This document shows, one piece after another, positions 1 through 6,350 of a stretch of 15,320 bases of DNA. How positions within the stretch are numbered: the first letter of the stretch is position 1; each line of letters starts with the position of its first letter. Both the position numbers and the translations under genes were made by a program. Under the pieces are notes generated by a model. It worked only from the letters and a program-made list of their open reading frames with translations, did no database searches and was not told the DNA's origin. Source of the DNA: Chloroflexota bacterium (lineage in GTDB: Bacteria; Chloroflexota; UBA5177; JANWHV01); contig JAQBPC010000664.1 in assembly GCA_028287725.1 (NCBI GenBank), positions 1 through 15,320 of the forward strand, in the 5' to 3' direction.

Positions 1-69
1 CACTCAACAGAATCGGGTCAAAGAATCGGCGCCGCTTAGTGCAGCATGAATTGGAGAGCACTCCAGCCC

Positions 70-1371
70 ATGACTTCTCAAACGCCTACCGTCGTCTTTT
101 TCCCCGAGGGCGCGTTCGGGCCGACGAACAATCTTGTCGGTATGGCCCATGTGCTCAAGCAACGCGGCGTTCGCTGCATTTTCGTCGTCGAGGAATCGTT
201 CGCGGGCACACTCGTGGCGAAAGGCTTCGAGGAGCAGTTGATGCGTCTGAAGCCCAAGCCCGAGGTGGAGGAAGAGCCCGGGCAATTCTGGAAAGATTTC
301 ATCCGCGACACCGCGCCCCAATTCCGGAAGTCGCCGTACGACCAGCTCGAGACGCTGATCCAGCCGATTTGGGCGGAGTTGGTGGATGGCGCGAAGTATG
401 TCAACGATCGGCTGAAGGAGATCTTTGACACGATCCGGCCGGACGTCATCGTGGAGGACAATGTGGTGGCGTTTCCGGCAGTTGTCAGCTCCGGTATTCC
501 CTGGGTGCGCAGCGTCTGCTGCAACCCAGCGGAAATCAAGGACCAGGCCGTCCCGCCCGCTTTCTCCGGATTGCCCAGTGCCGACCCAACAGAGTGGAGC
601 GCGTTCAGGCAGCGGTACTCGGAGCTGCATGCCAATCTGCACGCGGACTTCGACGCGTTTGCCCGCTCGCACGGTTGCCCTCCGCTCCCCAAAGACGAGT
701 TCATGTACGAGTCGCCGTATCTGAACCTGTATCTCTACCCAGAGGCGGCTGATTACCAGCGCGCTCGACCATTGGGGCCGACCTGGCAACGACTCGACTC
801 TTGTGTCCGCGCGACCGACGCCGCGTTCGACCTTCCGGAGCAACTGCAGGGGCCTGGAAAGCTCATTTATGTGAGCCTTGGCAGTCTCGGATCCGCCGAC
901 ACGGATCTCATGCGGCGACTCATCGAGGTCTTCGGGGAGACGAAGCACCGCGTCATCATCAGCATGGGTCCCCAGCAAGGCGTGCTGACGCTCCCCAATA
1001 ACATGTATGGTGAGCAATTCTTGCCCCAGCCATCGATCTTGCCAATGGTTGACCTGGTCGTCACGCACGGCGGCAACAATACGGTGACCGAATGCTTCTA
1101 CTTTGGCAAACCGATGGTCGTCCTCTCGCTGTTCTGGGACCAGCACGATAATGCGCAGCGCTTGGACGAAACTGGCTTTGGCGTCCGGTTCTCTCCGGCG
1201 GGATTCGACGAGCGAGCTATGCTAGGGGCCGTCGATCACCTGCTGAGCGACGAGGTGCTGCAGGCGCGCATGCGCCGCATCTCGGCACAGCTGAAGGCGA
1301 ATCCTGGCACGGTAAAGGCCGCAAACCTGATCGAGCGGCTTGCCAAAGAAAAGCGGCCAATCCTACGGTAG
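70..1371 (+). CDS. GT1/MGT-type GT-B glycosyltransferase
   Basis: Predicted cytosolic glycosyltransferase of the GT-B fold, which transfers a sugar from a nucleotide-sugar to a small lipophilic or natural-product acceptor. The acceptor is unknown. Seen: an N-terminal Rossmann-like start (TVVFF, residues 7-11), a long acceptor half, then the donor half from about residue 265 (LIYVSLGSLGS), with the family signature THGGNN at 332-337 and FWDQ at 355-358; the Asp-Gln pair normally contacts the sugar donor. Length (433 aa) is normal. I chose ATG 70 over ATG 46 because GGAGAG at 53-58 lies 11 bases upstream of it. Oddity: the position that holds the catalytic His in OleD-like enzymes (GHVNP) reads GPTNN here (Pro18). 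The gene converges on the yraN/rplS pair with a 30-base gap, and no partner gene is visible upstream. Family assignment is firm, substrate is not. Confidence 0.88.
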   Translation: MTSQTPTVVFFPEGAFGPTNNLVGMAHVLKQRGVRCIFVVEESFAGTLVAKGFEEQLMRLKPKPEVEEEPGQFWKDFIRDTAPQFRKSPYDQLETLIQPIWAELVDGAKYVNDRLKEIFDTIRPDVIVEDNVVAFPAVVSSGIPWVRSVCCNPAEIKDQAVPPAFSGLPSADPTEWSAFRQRYSELHANLHADFDAFARSHGCPPLPKDEFMYESPYLNLYLYPEAADYQRARPLGPTWQRLDSCVRATDAAFDLPEQLQGPGKLIYVSLGSLGSADTDLMRRLIEVFGETKHRVIISMGPQQGVLTLPNNMYGEQFLPQPSILPMVDLVVTHGGNNTVTECFYFGKPMVVLSLFWDQHDNAQRLDETGFGVRFSPAGFDERAMLGAVDHLLSDEVLQARMRRISAQLKANPGTVKAANLIERLAKEKRPILR

Positions 1372-1401
1372 CGCCGTCTTGGGTGGCAGTCCGAGTGTCG
1401 C

Positions 1402-1770
1402 CTACCAGTCCGCCGCGTTGGGGATCAGCCGGACTTCCTGCAGGCGGCCGGCCGTGTCCAGCTGGATTGCGACGACGTCGACGCGCCACGCCTGGCTCTC
1501 CAGATCGTGCTCGGACAGATAGTGCCCTGCCGCCGCCACGACATGGGCAAGCTTGGCGGGCGTTACAGCCTCTTCAGGCACGCCAAACATAGTGCCGCGA
1601 CGGGTTTTGACCTCGATGAAGGCCAATTCATTCCCGTCGCGGCACACAAGATCCACTTCACCGTCGGGGCAACGATAGTTCTGTTCGAGCACCGTATAAC
1701 CGCGCTCCCGCAGAAACGTTACCGCCAATTGCTCGCCGCGGTCGCCAAGGCGCCGGCGAGCGTGCGGCAT
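1402..1770 (-). CDS. yraN: YraN/UPF0102 family nuclease-fold protein
   Basis: Small protein (122 aa) of the UPF0102 (YraN) family, which has the PD-(D/E)XK restriction-endonuclease-like fold. Its cellular role is poorly defined and is often assumed to concern DNA processing. Seen: RRLGDRGE at 6-13 with the conserved early Glu, GEVDLV at 37-42 (metal-binding Asp40) and FIEVKTR at 51-57 (Glu53-x-Lys55), so the full E...D...ExK set is present. The reading frame extends upstream to 1890, but that extension lies inside rplS and is low-complexity. The start at 1770 begins exactly where the conserved domain needs it and has AAGG six bases upstream. It begins one base after the rplS stop, so the two are almost certainly co-transcribed and coupled. 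The rplS-yraN association is common in bacteria. Confidence 0.93.
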   Translation of the reverse strand: MPHARRRLGDRGEQLAVTFLRERGYTVLEQNYRCPDGEVDLVCRDGNELAFIEVKTRRGTMFGVPEEAVTPAKLAHVVAAAGHYLSEHDLESQAWRVDVVAIQLDTAGRLQEVRLIPNAADW

Positions 1771-1771
1771 C

Positions 1772-2140
1772 CTATGCCTTGCTGGCGAGTTGCGGTGTCC
1801 GCTTTTCCTTGATGCGGGCCGACTTGCCAGTCCGCTTGCGGAGGTAGTAGAGCGCGGCGCGGCGCACGTCACCGCGGCGCACGACGTCAAATTTATCGAT
1901 ACGGGGCGAGTTGACCAGGAACGTGCGCTCTACACCAATCTGGCCACTAAGCCTGCGGACAGTGACGCTCTGGTCGACGCCTGATTTGCGGGTCCGGATT
2001 ACCGTGCCCTCAAATACCTGAACGCGCTCCTTGCTTCCTTCGACAATGCGGACATGTACCCGCACCGTGTCGCCGGGATTGATCTCCGGTAAGCCGGTCT
2101 TTAGCTGACTCGTACGCACCAATTCGAGAACGTTGCTCAT
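1772..2140 (-). CDS. rplS: 50S ribosomal protein L19
   Basis: Ribosomal protein L19 (122 aa), a large-subunit protein located at the interface with the 30S subunit. Seen: the conserved INPGDTVRVHVRIVEG block (20-35), FEGTVI (43-48), the VERTF segment and the basic C-terminal region RRAALYYLRKRTGKSARIKEK. Length is typical. Start ATG 2140 has GGGAG (2151-2155) ten bases upstream. That Shine-Dalgarno overlaps the closing stem of a three-way-junction hairpin in the leader, which suggests translational control. A promoter is visible at 2262-2290. The gene is followed after one base by yraN. It usually lies near trmD/rimM; those genes are not here, and the upstream neighbour is the end of the transporter cluster. 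Confidence 0.98.
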   Translation of the reverse strand: MSNVLELVRTSQLKTGLPEINPGDTVRVHVRIVEGSKERVQVFEGTVIRTRKSGVDQSVTVRRLSGQIGVERTFLVNSPRIDKFDVVRRGDVRRAALYYLRKRTGKSARIKEKRTPQLASKA

Positions 2141-2152
2141 GACTAACTATCT

Positions 2153-2200
2153 CCCGCCAGCTCCAATTGAGGAGCGATCCGCGCGGGCCGCGGTGGCGGG
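2153..2200 (-). promoter_or_regulatory. Three-way-junction RNA leader of rplS
   Basis: Read as minus-strand RNA, the 48 bases just before rplS form three nested perfect stems. P1 is CCCGCCA (2200-2194) with TGGCGGG (2159-2153), 7 bp. P2 is CCGCG (2193-2189) with CGCGG (2183-2179), loop GCCCG. P3 is GCTCC (2175-2171) with GGAGC (2164-2160), loop TCAATT. Only three bases (2176-2178) lie between P2 and P3 and none at the other junctions. The 3' strand of P1 supplies three of the five bases of the Shine-Dalgarno GGGAG (2151-2155). L19 leader regulators are known in Firmicutes; whether this belongs to them is untested. Autogenous control by L19 is inference. Confidence 0.6.
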
Positions 2201-2261
2201 ATGAACCCGGCCTGCCGACGCACCTGCCCGCTGCTTTCAAAATTTAGGCAACCAGGAGACG

Positions 2262-2290
2262 ATGGTAGCACACCCTGTTTCCCCACGCAA
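2262..2290 (-). promoter_or_regulatory. Predicted sigma70-type promoter of rplS-yraN
   Basis: On the minus strand TTGCGT (2290-2285) is followed after 17 bases by TACCAT (2267-2262), with TGC directly before the -10 giving an extended -10 element. The start site would be near 2255, leaving a leader of roughly 115 bases that includes the three-way junction. It separates rplS from the upstream GGT-like gene. The match is moderate (3/6 and 4/6). Confidence 0.45.
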
Positions 2291-2400
2291 ATGTGATAGG
2301 CGCGCCAGTCGCCGTGCCGCCCTGATTGCCTCCTTCGCGGGATGGAATTGCACGCCAATCCGTCTACATTCCTGGCAGTCGCGTGTGTTTCCGGCGCGCC

Positions 2401-4191
2401 TCAGTAGCCCATCGCGTAGGCGGTCTGTCCGCGCGGCGAGGCCGCGGCCTCGAGCCTACCGCTTTCGACGTCGATGCGCGCACCGCAGACCTGTCCATTG
2501 ACCCAATCCGGCGCCGTATCCACTCGATGACCCATACCCGCCAGCGCGGCGCGGGTCTCCGCATCAATTCGCCCCTCGACCTCCAGGCTTCCCAGCTGGG
2601 TCTCACGGGGATAGAACGACGACGGCAGATGGTCGGTATGGAACGTGGCCGCATCGGCCGCGGCCTGGAGATCCATGCCGAACTCCACAACATTCAGGAA
2701 GAACTGCAACGTCCATTGATCCTGCTGGTCACCACCAGGCGTGCCAAACACCATGTAGGGCGCGCCCTCACGCATCACCAGGGACGGGGTCAGCGTTGTG
2801 CGGGGCCGCTTCCCAGGCGCGATGCAATTGGGGTGCGCTGGGTCTAGAGAGAACATCTGGGCACGCGTGCCGAGAGGGAAACCCAGCCCTTCGACAACCG
2901 GTGAGCTCGGCATCCAGCCGCCGGAGGGCGTGGCGCTGATCATCAAACCGTCGGCGTCGATTGCATCCAGGTGCGTGGTATCGCGCCGATGCACCCCGCC
3001 ATCGTTCAATGGTGCGGTGGCCGACGTGTCGATTTCGCCGGGCCGAATCTCCAGCGATGCCCTGGCAGCATCGATCAGCGCGCGGCGCTCATCCGCATAC
3101 GACCGCGACAACAGGCGCTCCATCGGCACCTGGGCGAAGAGGGGGTCGCCATAGTAGCGGTCACGATCCGCGAATGCGAGCTTGGCAGCTTCCACGACCG
3201 TATGAATGTAAGCAACCGTGTTGTGTCCCAATCCTCGGAGATCGAAGCCTTCGAGCAGGCGCAACTGCTGTAAGAACACCGGACCCTGCGACCATGGCCC
3301 GCATTTATAGACCTCGTAGCCCCGGTAATCCGCGCTTACCGGATCCTCGATTCTGGTCTCGTAGCCGGCCAGATCCTCGTAGGCCAGGAGGCCGGAGTTG
3401 GAAGCACCGGAATGGTCGAGCACGGAGGTTTCCGCGGCGAAGCGAGCGATCGCTCGAGCGATCGGTCCGCGATAAAAGACGTCGCGTGCCGCGCGGAGCG
3501 CCGCGCGCCGGTCCGCGCCGCTTCGCAGCGCTGCGTCCTCTGCTTCTACCGTCCGGCTAAAGCTGGCAGCCCAATCGAGCTGGCGGAAACGATCGCCGAT
3601 TTTCGGTACCGATCCGCCCGGGAGGTATATCGCGGCGGAGGTCGGCCACTGTGTTGCAAACTTCTCGGAATGCTGGATGATAGAGCGTTGCAAGCCGGGA
3701 TACATGGCGAACCCGTCTGAGGCGAGCTCGAGCGCCGGCTCAATAACCTCGCGCAGGGTCAGTGTGCCGAACTCCGCCAGAACCGTGAGCCAGGCATCGA
3801 ACGCGGCCGGCACCGTGGCGGCGAGCAGCCCGTTTCCGGGGATCAGCGTGATACCCTTGTCGCGAAAAAATTCGACCGTGGCGCGGGCAGGCGCGGTGCC
3901 CTGGCCGCTGATTGCCACGACGCGGTGAGACTTTGGATCATGGATGAGCATGGGAACCTCGCCGCCGATCCCGTTGTCCTGCGGCTTCAAAACGGACAAT
4001 GCGAGGCCCGTGGCTACCGCGGCGTCGACCGCATTGCCGCCCCGAGCATACATGCGCATGCCGGCCGCGGTGGCGAGGTAGTGGCCGGACGTGATGACAC
4101 CACGCCGCCCCATGATCACCGGTCTTGTCGTAAATACGGCCCCTGAAATTTGAAGATCCGCGCTGGGACTTGCTTGCGATTGCTCCGTCAT
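2401..4191 (-). CDS. Gamma-glutamyltransferase-fold (GGT-like) N-terminal nucleophile hydrolase
   Basis: A 596-aa Ntn-hydrolase of the gamma-glutamyltransferase family. These are made as a proenzyme that cuts itself before a Thr, which becomes the nucleophile of the small subunit. Seen: GGNAVDAAVA (51-60), GIGGE (74-78), the processing site RRDTTHLDAID with predicted nucleophile Thr405 (small subunit 405-596), PRTTLTPSL (463-471) and GTPGG (483-487). No signal peptide, so probably cytosolic. Hand alignment to E. coli GGT suggests that the gamma-glutamate-binding Arg114 is replaced (GQGTAP, Gln97) and Asp433 is lost (the MDDF motif reads AQMF), while Ser462/Ser463 become Thr465/Thr466. True glutathione transpeptidase activity is therefore doubtful. 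A YwrD- or HpxW-like amide hydrolase is as likely. The gene is last in the minus-strand run after the ABC permeases, separated by 250 bases, so it may be co-transcribed or have its own promoter. Start ATG 4191 has AAAGGGA close upstream. Confidence 0.9.
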   Translation of the reverse strand: MTEQSQASPSADLQISGAVFTTRPVIMGRRGVITSGHYLATAAGMRMYARGGNAVDAAVATGLALSVLKPQDNGIGGEVPMLIHDPKSHRVVAISGQGTAPARATVEFFRDKGITLIPGNGLLAATVPAAFDAWLTVLAEFGTLTLREVIEPALELASDGFAMYPGLQRSIIQHSEKFATQWPTSAAIYLPGGSVPKIGDRFRQLDWAASFSRTVEAEDAALRSGADRRAALRAARDVFYRGPIARAIARFAAETSVLDHSGASNSGLLAYEDLAGYETRIEDPVSADYRGYEVYKCGPWSQGPVFLQQLRLLEGFDLRGLGHNTVAYIHTVVEAAKLAFADRDRYYGDPLFAQVPMERLLSRSYADERRALIDAARASLEIRPGEIDTSATAPLNDGGVHRRDTTHLDAIDADGLMISATPSGGWMPSSPVVEGLGFPLGTRAQMFSLDPAHPNCIAPGKRPRTTLTPSLVMREGAPYMVFGTPGGDQQDQWTLQFFLNVVEFGMDLQAAADAATFHTDHLPSSFYPRETQLGSLEVEGRIDAETRAALAGMGHRVDTAPDWVNGQVCGARIDVESGRLEAAASPRGQTAYAMGY

Positions 4192-4441
4192 ACTTCCCTT
4201 TCGATCCCTCGCGAAAACGCTCGGCGCGAGCTATCACGCATTGTTGTGATGACGGCGCGCACGGTAGTAGCGGGCAGTTCCTGGCGCCATCAACGCCAGG
4301 GTAGTGCCTGCAACTATGATACAAGGGAGGGGCCGCACGCGCTTCCGCGTAGAAAGCGCGCAAACGAGCAGCGCGAAGTTCTGACTGGCGCCATATTACG
4401 TGCCGGATACGAGCAGAAGCTCCAGGCGACCTCGGCGCTCG
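4192..4441 (-). other. 250-base gap between permease gene and GGT-like gene
   Basis: No convincing gene. On the minus strand it holds two hairpins: 4338-4360 (CGCGCTT with AAGCGCG, 9-base loop) and 4280-4300 (CCTGGCG with CGCCAGG, 7-base loop). Between them is TATCAT (4321-4316), a good -10 look-alike but without a recognisable -35. Neither hairpin is followed by a T-run. The gap could be a partial terminator followed by a weak promoter for the GGT-like gene, or an intercistronic mRNA-processing region. Confidence 0.4.
4280..4300 (-). repeat. 7-bp stem hairpin upstream of the GGT-like gene
   Basis: CCTGGCG and CGCCAGG flank a 7-base loop. A further GGCA (4273-4276) and TGCC (4305-4308) can pair outside an internal loop. 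There is no T-run on either strand, so a classical intrinsic terminator is not supported. Confidence 0.4.
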
Positions 4442-5326
4442 CTACTTGACGGCGCCCATGGTGAGTCCCCGCACGAGAGCGCGTTGCGCGGACCAACCGG
4501 CGATAAAGACCGGGGCGATGGCAATTGTGGAGGCAGCCGACATGCTGGCAAGGCTCTGACCGTGGCTGCTCATGAATCGCACCAGGTAGATGGGGAGCGT
4601 TCCTGCATTCCCTGCCGTCAGCATGTAGGCGAGGAAGAATTCATTCCAGGAGAATATCAGGCAAATCAGGCCGGTTGAGGCAAGGCCAGGGCCACTAATA
4701 GGCAGTACCACCCGTGTCAGAATCGTGCCGACACCGGCGCCGTCAACCCCCGCTGCTTCAAGAATCGGCCGCGGTACCTCCGTGAAGAACGAGTGCATCA
4801 TCCAGATGACCAGCGGCATGTTCATAGCCGCGTAGAGGAACACCATGCCCAGACGCGAGTCCAGCAGGCCGATGTTCCGATAAATGACAAAAATGGGAAC
4901 GATGACGCCGACGATCGGCATCATCTTCGTGGAAAGGACCCAGGTGAGCGTTCCTTTCGTCCGCTTCGTGCTGTAGATCGCAAGGCTATACGCCGCCGGC
5001 ACGCCGAGCAAGAAGGCCAGGACGGTAGAACCAATGGCGAGAATCACAGTGTTTTTAAAGAAGTCAAAGTAATCCGTCTCGAGCAGCGCGCTGTGATAGT
5101 TAGCCAAGGTCGGGTGAAAGAACAGCAGAGGTGGCGATGCGCCCGCATCCACCTCCGTTTTGAAGCCCGAGAGCAAGGTCCACAAGATCGGGAAGAAGAA
5201 GATAAAGGCAATTGCATAGGTGGCAAGCGTCAGGAGGGGGCCGACGAGCGATTGCATCTGAGGCGTGCGCGACGCTTCGCTTTGCTCCGCCGGCACCGCA
5301 CGTCCAGCAATTCCAGAACCGATCAT
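4442..5326 (-). CDS. Polyol/sugar ABC transporter permease (MalG/SmoG type)
   Basis: Inner-membrane permease (294 aa) of a carbohydrate-uptake type 1 ABC importer, second of the pair. Seen: a short cytosolic N-terminus, a first membrane helix at about 29-52 (ending FFFPILWTLLSGFK, typical of the MalG side), further hydrophobic helices, and the cytoplasmic EAA loop at about 190-210 (EAAGVDGAG...LP), which docks on the ATPase. Length and layout match the MalG/SmoG group. ATG 5326 overlaps the stop of the upstream permease gene by four bases (ATGA), so the two are translationally coupled. By neighbourhood and by the binding protein's resemblance to SmoE, the substrate is likely a polyol such as mannitol or sorbitol. 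No ATPase gene follows. Confidence 0.95.
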   Translation of the reverse strand: MIGSGIAGRAVPAEQSEASRTPQMQSLVGPLLTLATYAIAFIFFFPILWTLLSGFKTEVDAGASPPLLFFHPTLANYHSALLETDYFDFFKNTVILAIGSTVLAFLLGVPAAYSLAIYSTKRTKGTLTWVLSTKMMPIVGVIVPIFVIYRNIGLLDSRLGMVFLYAAMNMPLVIWMMHSFFTEVPRPILEAAGVDGAGVGTILTRVVLPISGPGLASTGLICLIFSWNEFFLAYMLTAGNAGTLPIYLVRFMSSHGQSLASMSAASTIAIAPVFIAGWSAQRALVRGLTMGAVK

Positions 5327-6264
5327 GCCTGACCCTCCCGAAATGTGCGCACCAGCAAGCGCAGTAGGCCGGCCGCGATGAGGGACGCGAAGACTACCGC
5401 GAGCACGCCGAGCGCGGCTGCGCTCCCGACGTCGTTGTAGTCGTGAATCGTTTGATACACGTAGTACGGCACGGTAGTAGATTCGGTACCCGGCCCACCC
5501 TGGGTCGCCACGCGAATCTCGCCAAACAAGTTCAACACGTAGATCGTGCCCAGGAGAATACAGAGCTCGATGTACCGCGCAAGCAGCGGCAAGGTAATGT
5601 GCCGAAACTCAGCCCACCCGGCAGCGCCATCGATTCGCGCCGCCTCGCGAACCTCCTCCGACATGCCCTGCAGGCCCGCCAGCAGGATCAGCATCATGAA
5701 CGGCGTCCATTGCCACGATGCGATTGCCACGATGGACAGCTTCGGATAGCTCGTGAGGAAATCTACCCGAGCTAGATGCAGGGATGTCAACAACCAATCG
5801 AACAGGCCTATGATCGGATCGAGGAAGAAGTTCTTCCACACCACGGCGTTGACCGTAGGCATGACGAAGAACGGCGCGATCATCAGCGCGCGTACCACGC
5901 CGCGACCGAAAAACTTCCGATTGAGCAGCAGCGCAAAGCCCAGTCCCAGAAGCAGCGATACGGCGATGATCAGCACTGTGATGATCAGGGTGGTGAGCAC
6001 CGCTTGCTGGAAAACGGTGTCCTGCGTGATCGCATACTTGAAATTTTCGATCCCGACCCATGGTCGCCCGAGATCGGGCTGGTCGAGGATCCATTTGTGG
6101 ACGCTGTACCACAGCGTCAGGATGAATGGAGCCTGCGTGAGCACCGCCAGATAGATGATGGCAGGAAGTAGTAACAGCAATCGAGCAGGTATGCGCGGAG
6201 AGCGTATCCGCCCTGTTACGCTGCTGCTCGCCGCGTCCGGGACGCTAATCGTACTTGCGCTCAT
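5323..6264 (-). CDS. Polyol/sugar ABC transporter permease (MalF/SmoF type)
   Basis: Inner-membrane permease, first of the pair (313 aa from ATG 6264). Seen: first helix LLLLLPAIIYLAVLTQAPF, the periplasmic segment with WVGIENF typical of this side of the importer, several further helices, and the EAA loop at about 207-227 (EAARIDGAAGW...LP). ATG 6264 is preferred over ATG 6273 because GAGGG (6274-6278) is nine bases upstream of the former and directly against the latter. It ends in the four-base overlap with the second permease gene. The spacing from the binding-protein gene contains a stable hairpin, the usual arrangement that gives more binding protein than permease. Confidence 0.94.
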   Translation of the reverse strand: MSASTISVPDAASSSVTGRIRSPRIPARLLLLLPAIIYLAVLTQAPFILTLWYSVHKWILDQPDLGRPWVGIENFKYAITQDTVFQQAVLTTLIITVLIIAVSLLLGLGFALLLNRKFFGRGVVRALMIAPFFVMPTVNAVVWKNFFLDPIIGLFDWLLTSLHLARVDFLTSYPKLSIVAIASWQWTPFMMLILLAGLQGMSEEVREAARIDGAAGWAEFRHITLPLLARYIELCILLGTIYVLNLFGEIRVATQGGPGTESTTVPYYVYQTIHDYNDVGSAAALGVLAVVFASLIAAGLLRLLVRTFREGQA

Positions 6265-6295
6265 GCCAAACATCCCTCGCCATGCCTAAGACGTT

Positions 6296-6331
6296 GGGCA
6301 GTGGTCGTGCCGTTTGGCGTGGCCACTGCCC
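6296..6331 (-). repeat. Intercistronic hairpin between binding-protein and permease genes
   Basis: GGGCAGTGG (6296-6304) and CCACTGCCC (6323-6331) form a perfect 9-bp stem. The 18-base loop can form a small inner GCC/GGC stem. The minus strand lacks a T-run after it, so it is more likely an mRNA-stabilising or partly attenuating structure than a full terminator. It lies in the 77 bases downstream of the binding-protein stop. Confidence 0.6.
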
Positions 6332-6350
6332 GAGAACGCCAGATGCGCCG

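Noticed and set aside
4..1146. Open frame of 380 codons on the minus strand opposite the glycosyltransferase gene
   Set aside because: It is antisense to a clearly recognisable gene and has Arg/Leu/Glu/His-rich composition typical of a GC-rich shadow frame, with no domain.
1771..1890. Longer form of the YraN gene starting at 1890
   Set aside because: The extra 40 residues lie inside rplS and are low-complexity; the conserved domain starts just after 1770.
2299..2400. Two copies of the 8-bp palindrome GGCGCGCC, 94 bases apart
   Set aside because: Short GC palindromes are expected by chance in this composition and no function or pairing context is evident.
2326..3560. Plus-strand open frames opposite the GGT-like gene
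   Set aside because: Arg/Pro/Ser-rich translations without motifs; the minus strand encodes a full conserved enzyme.
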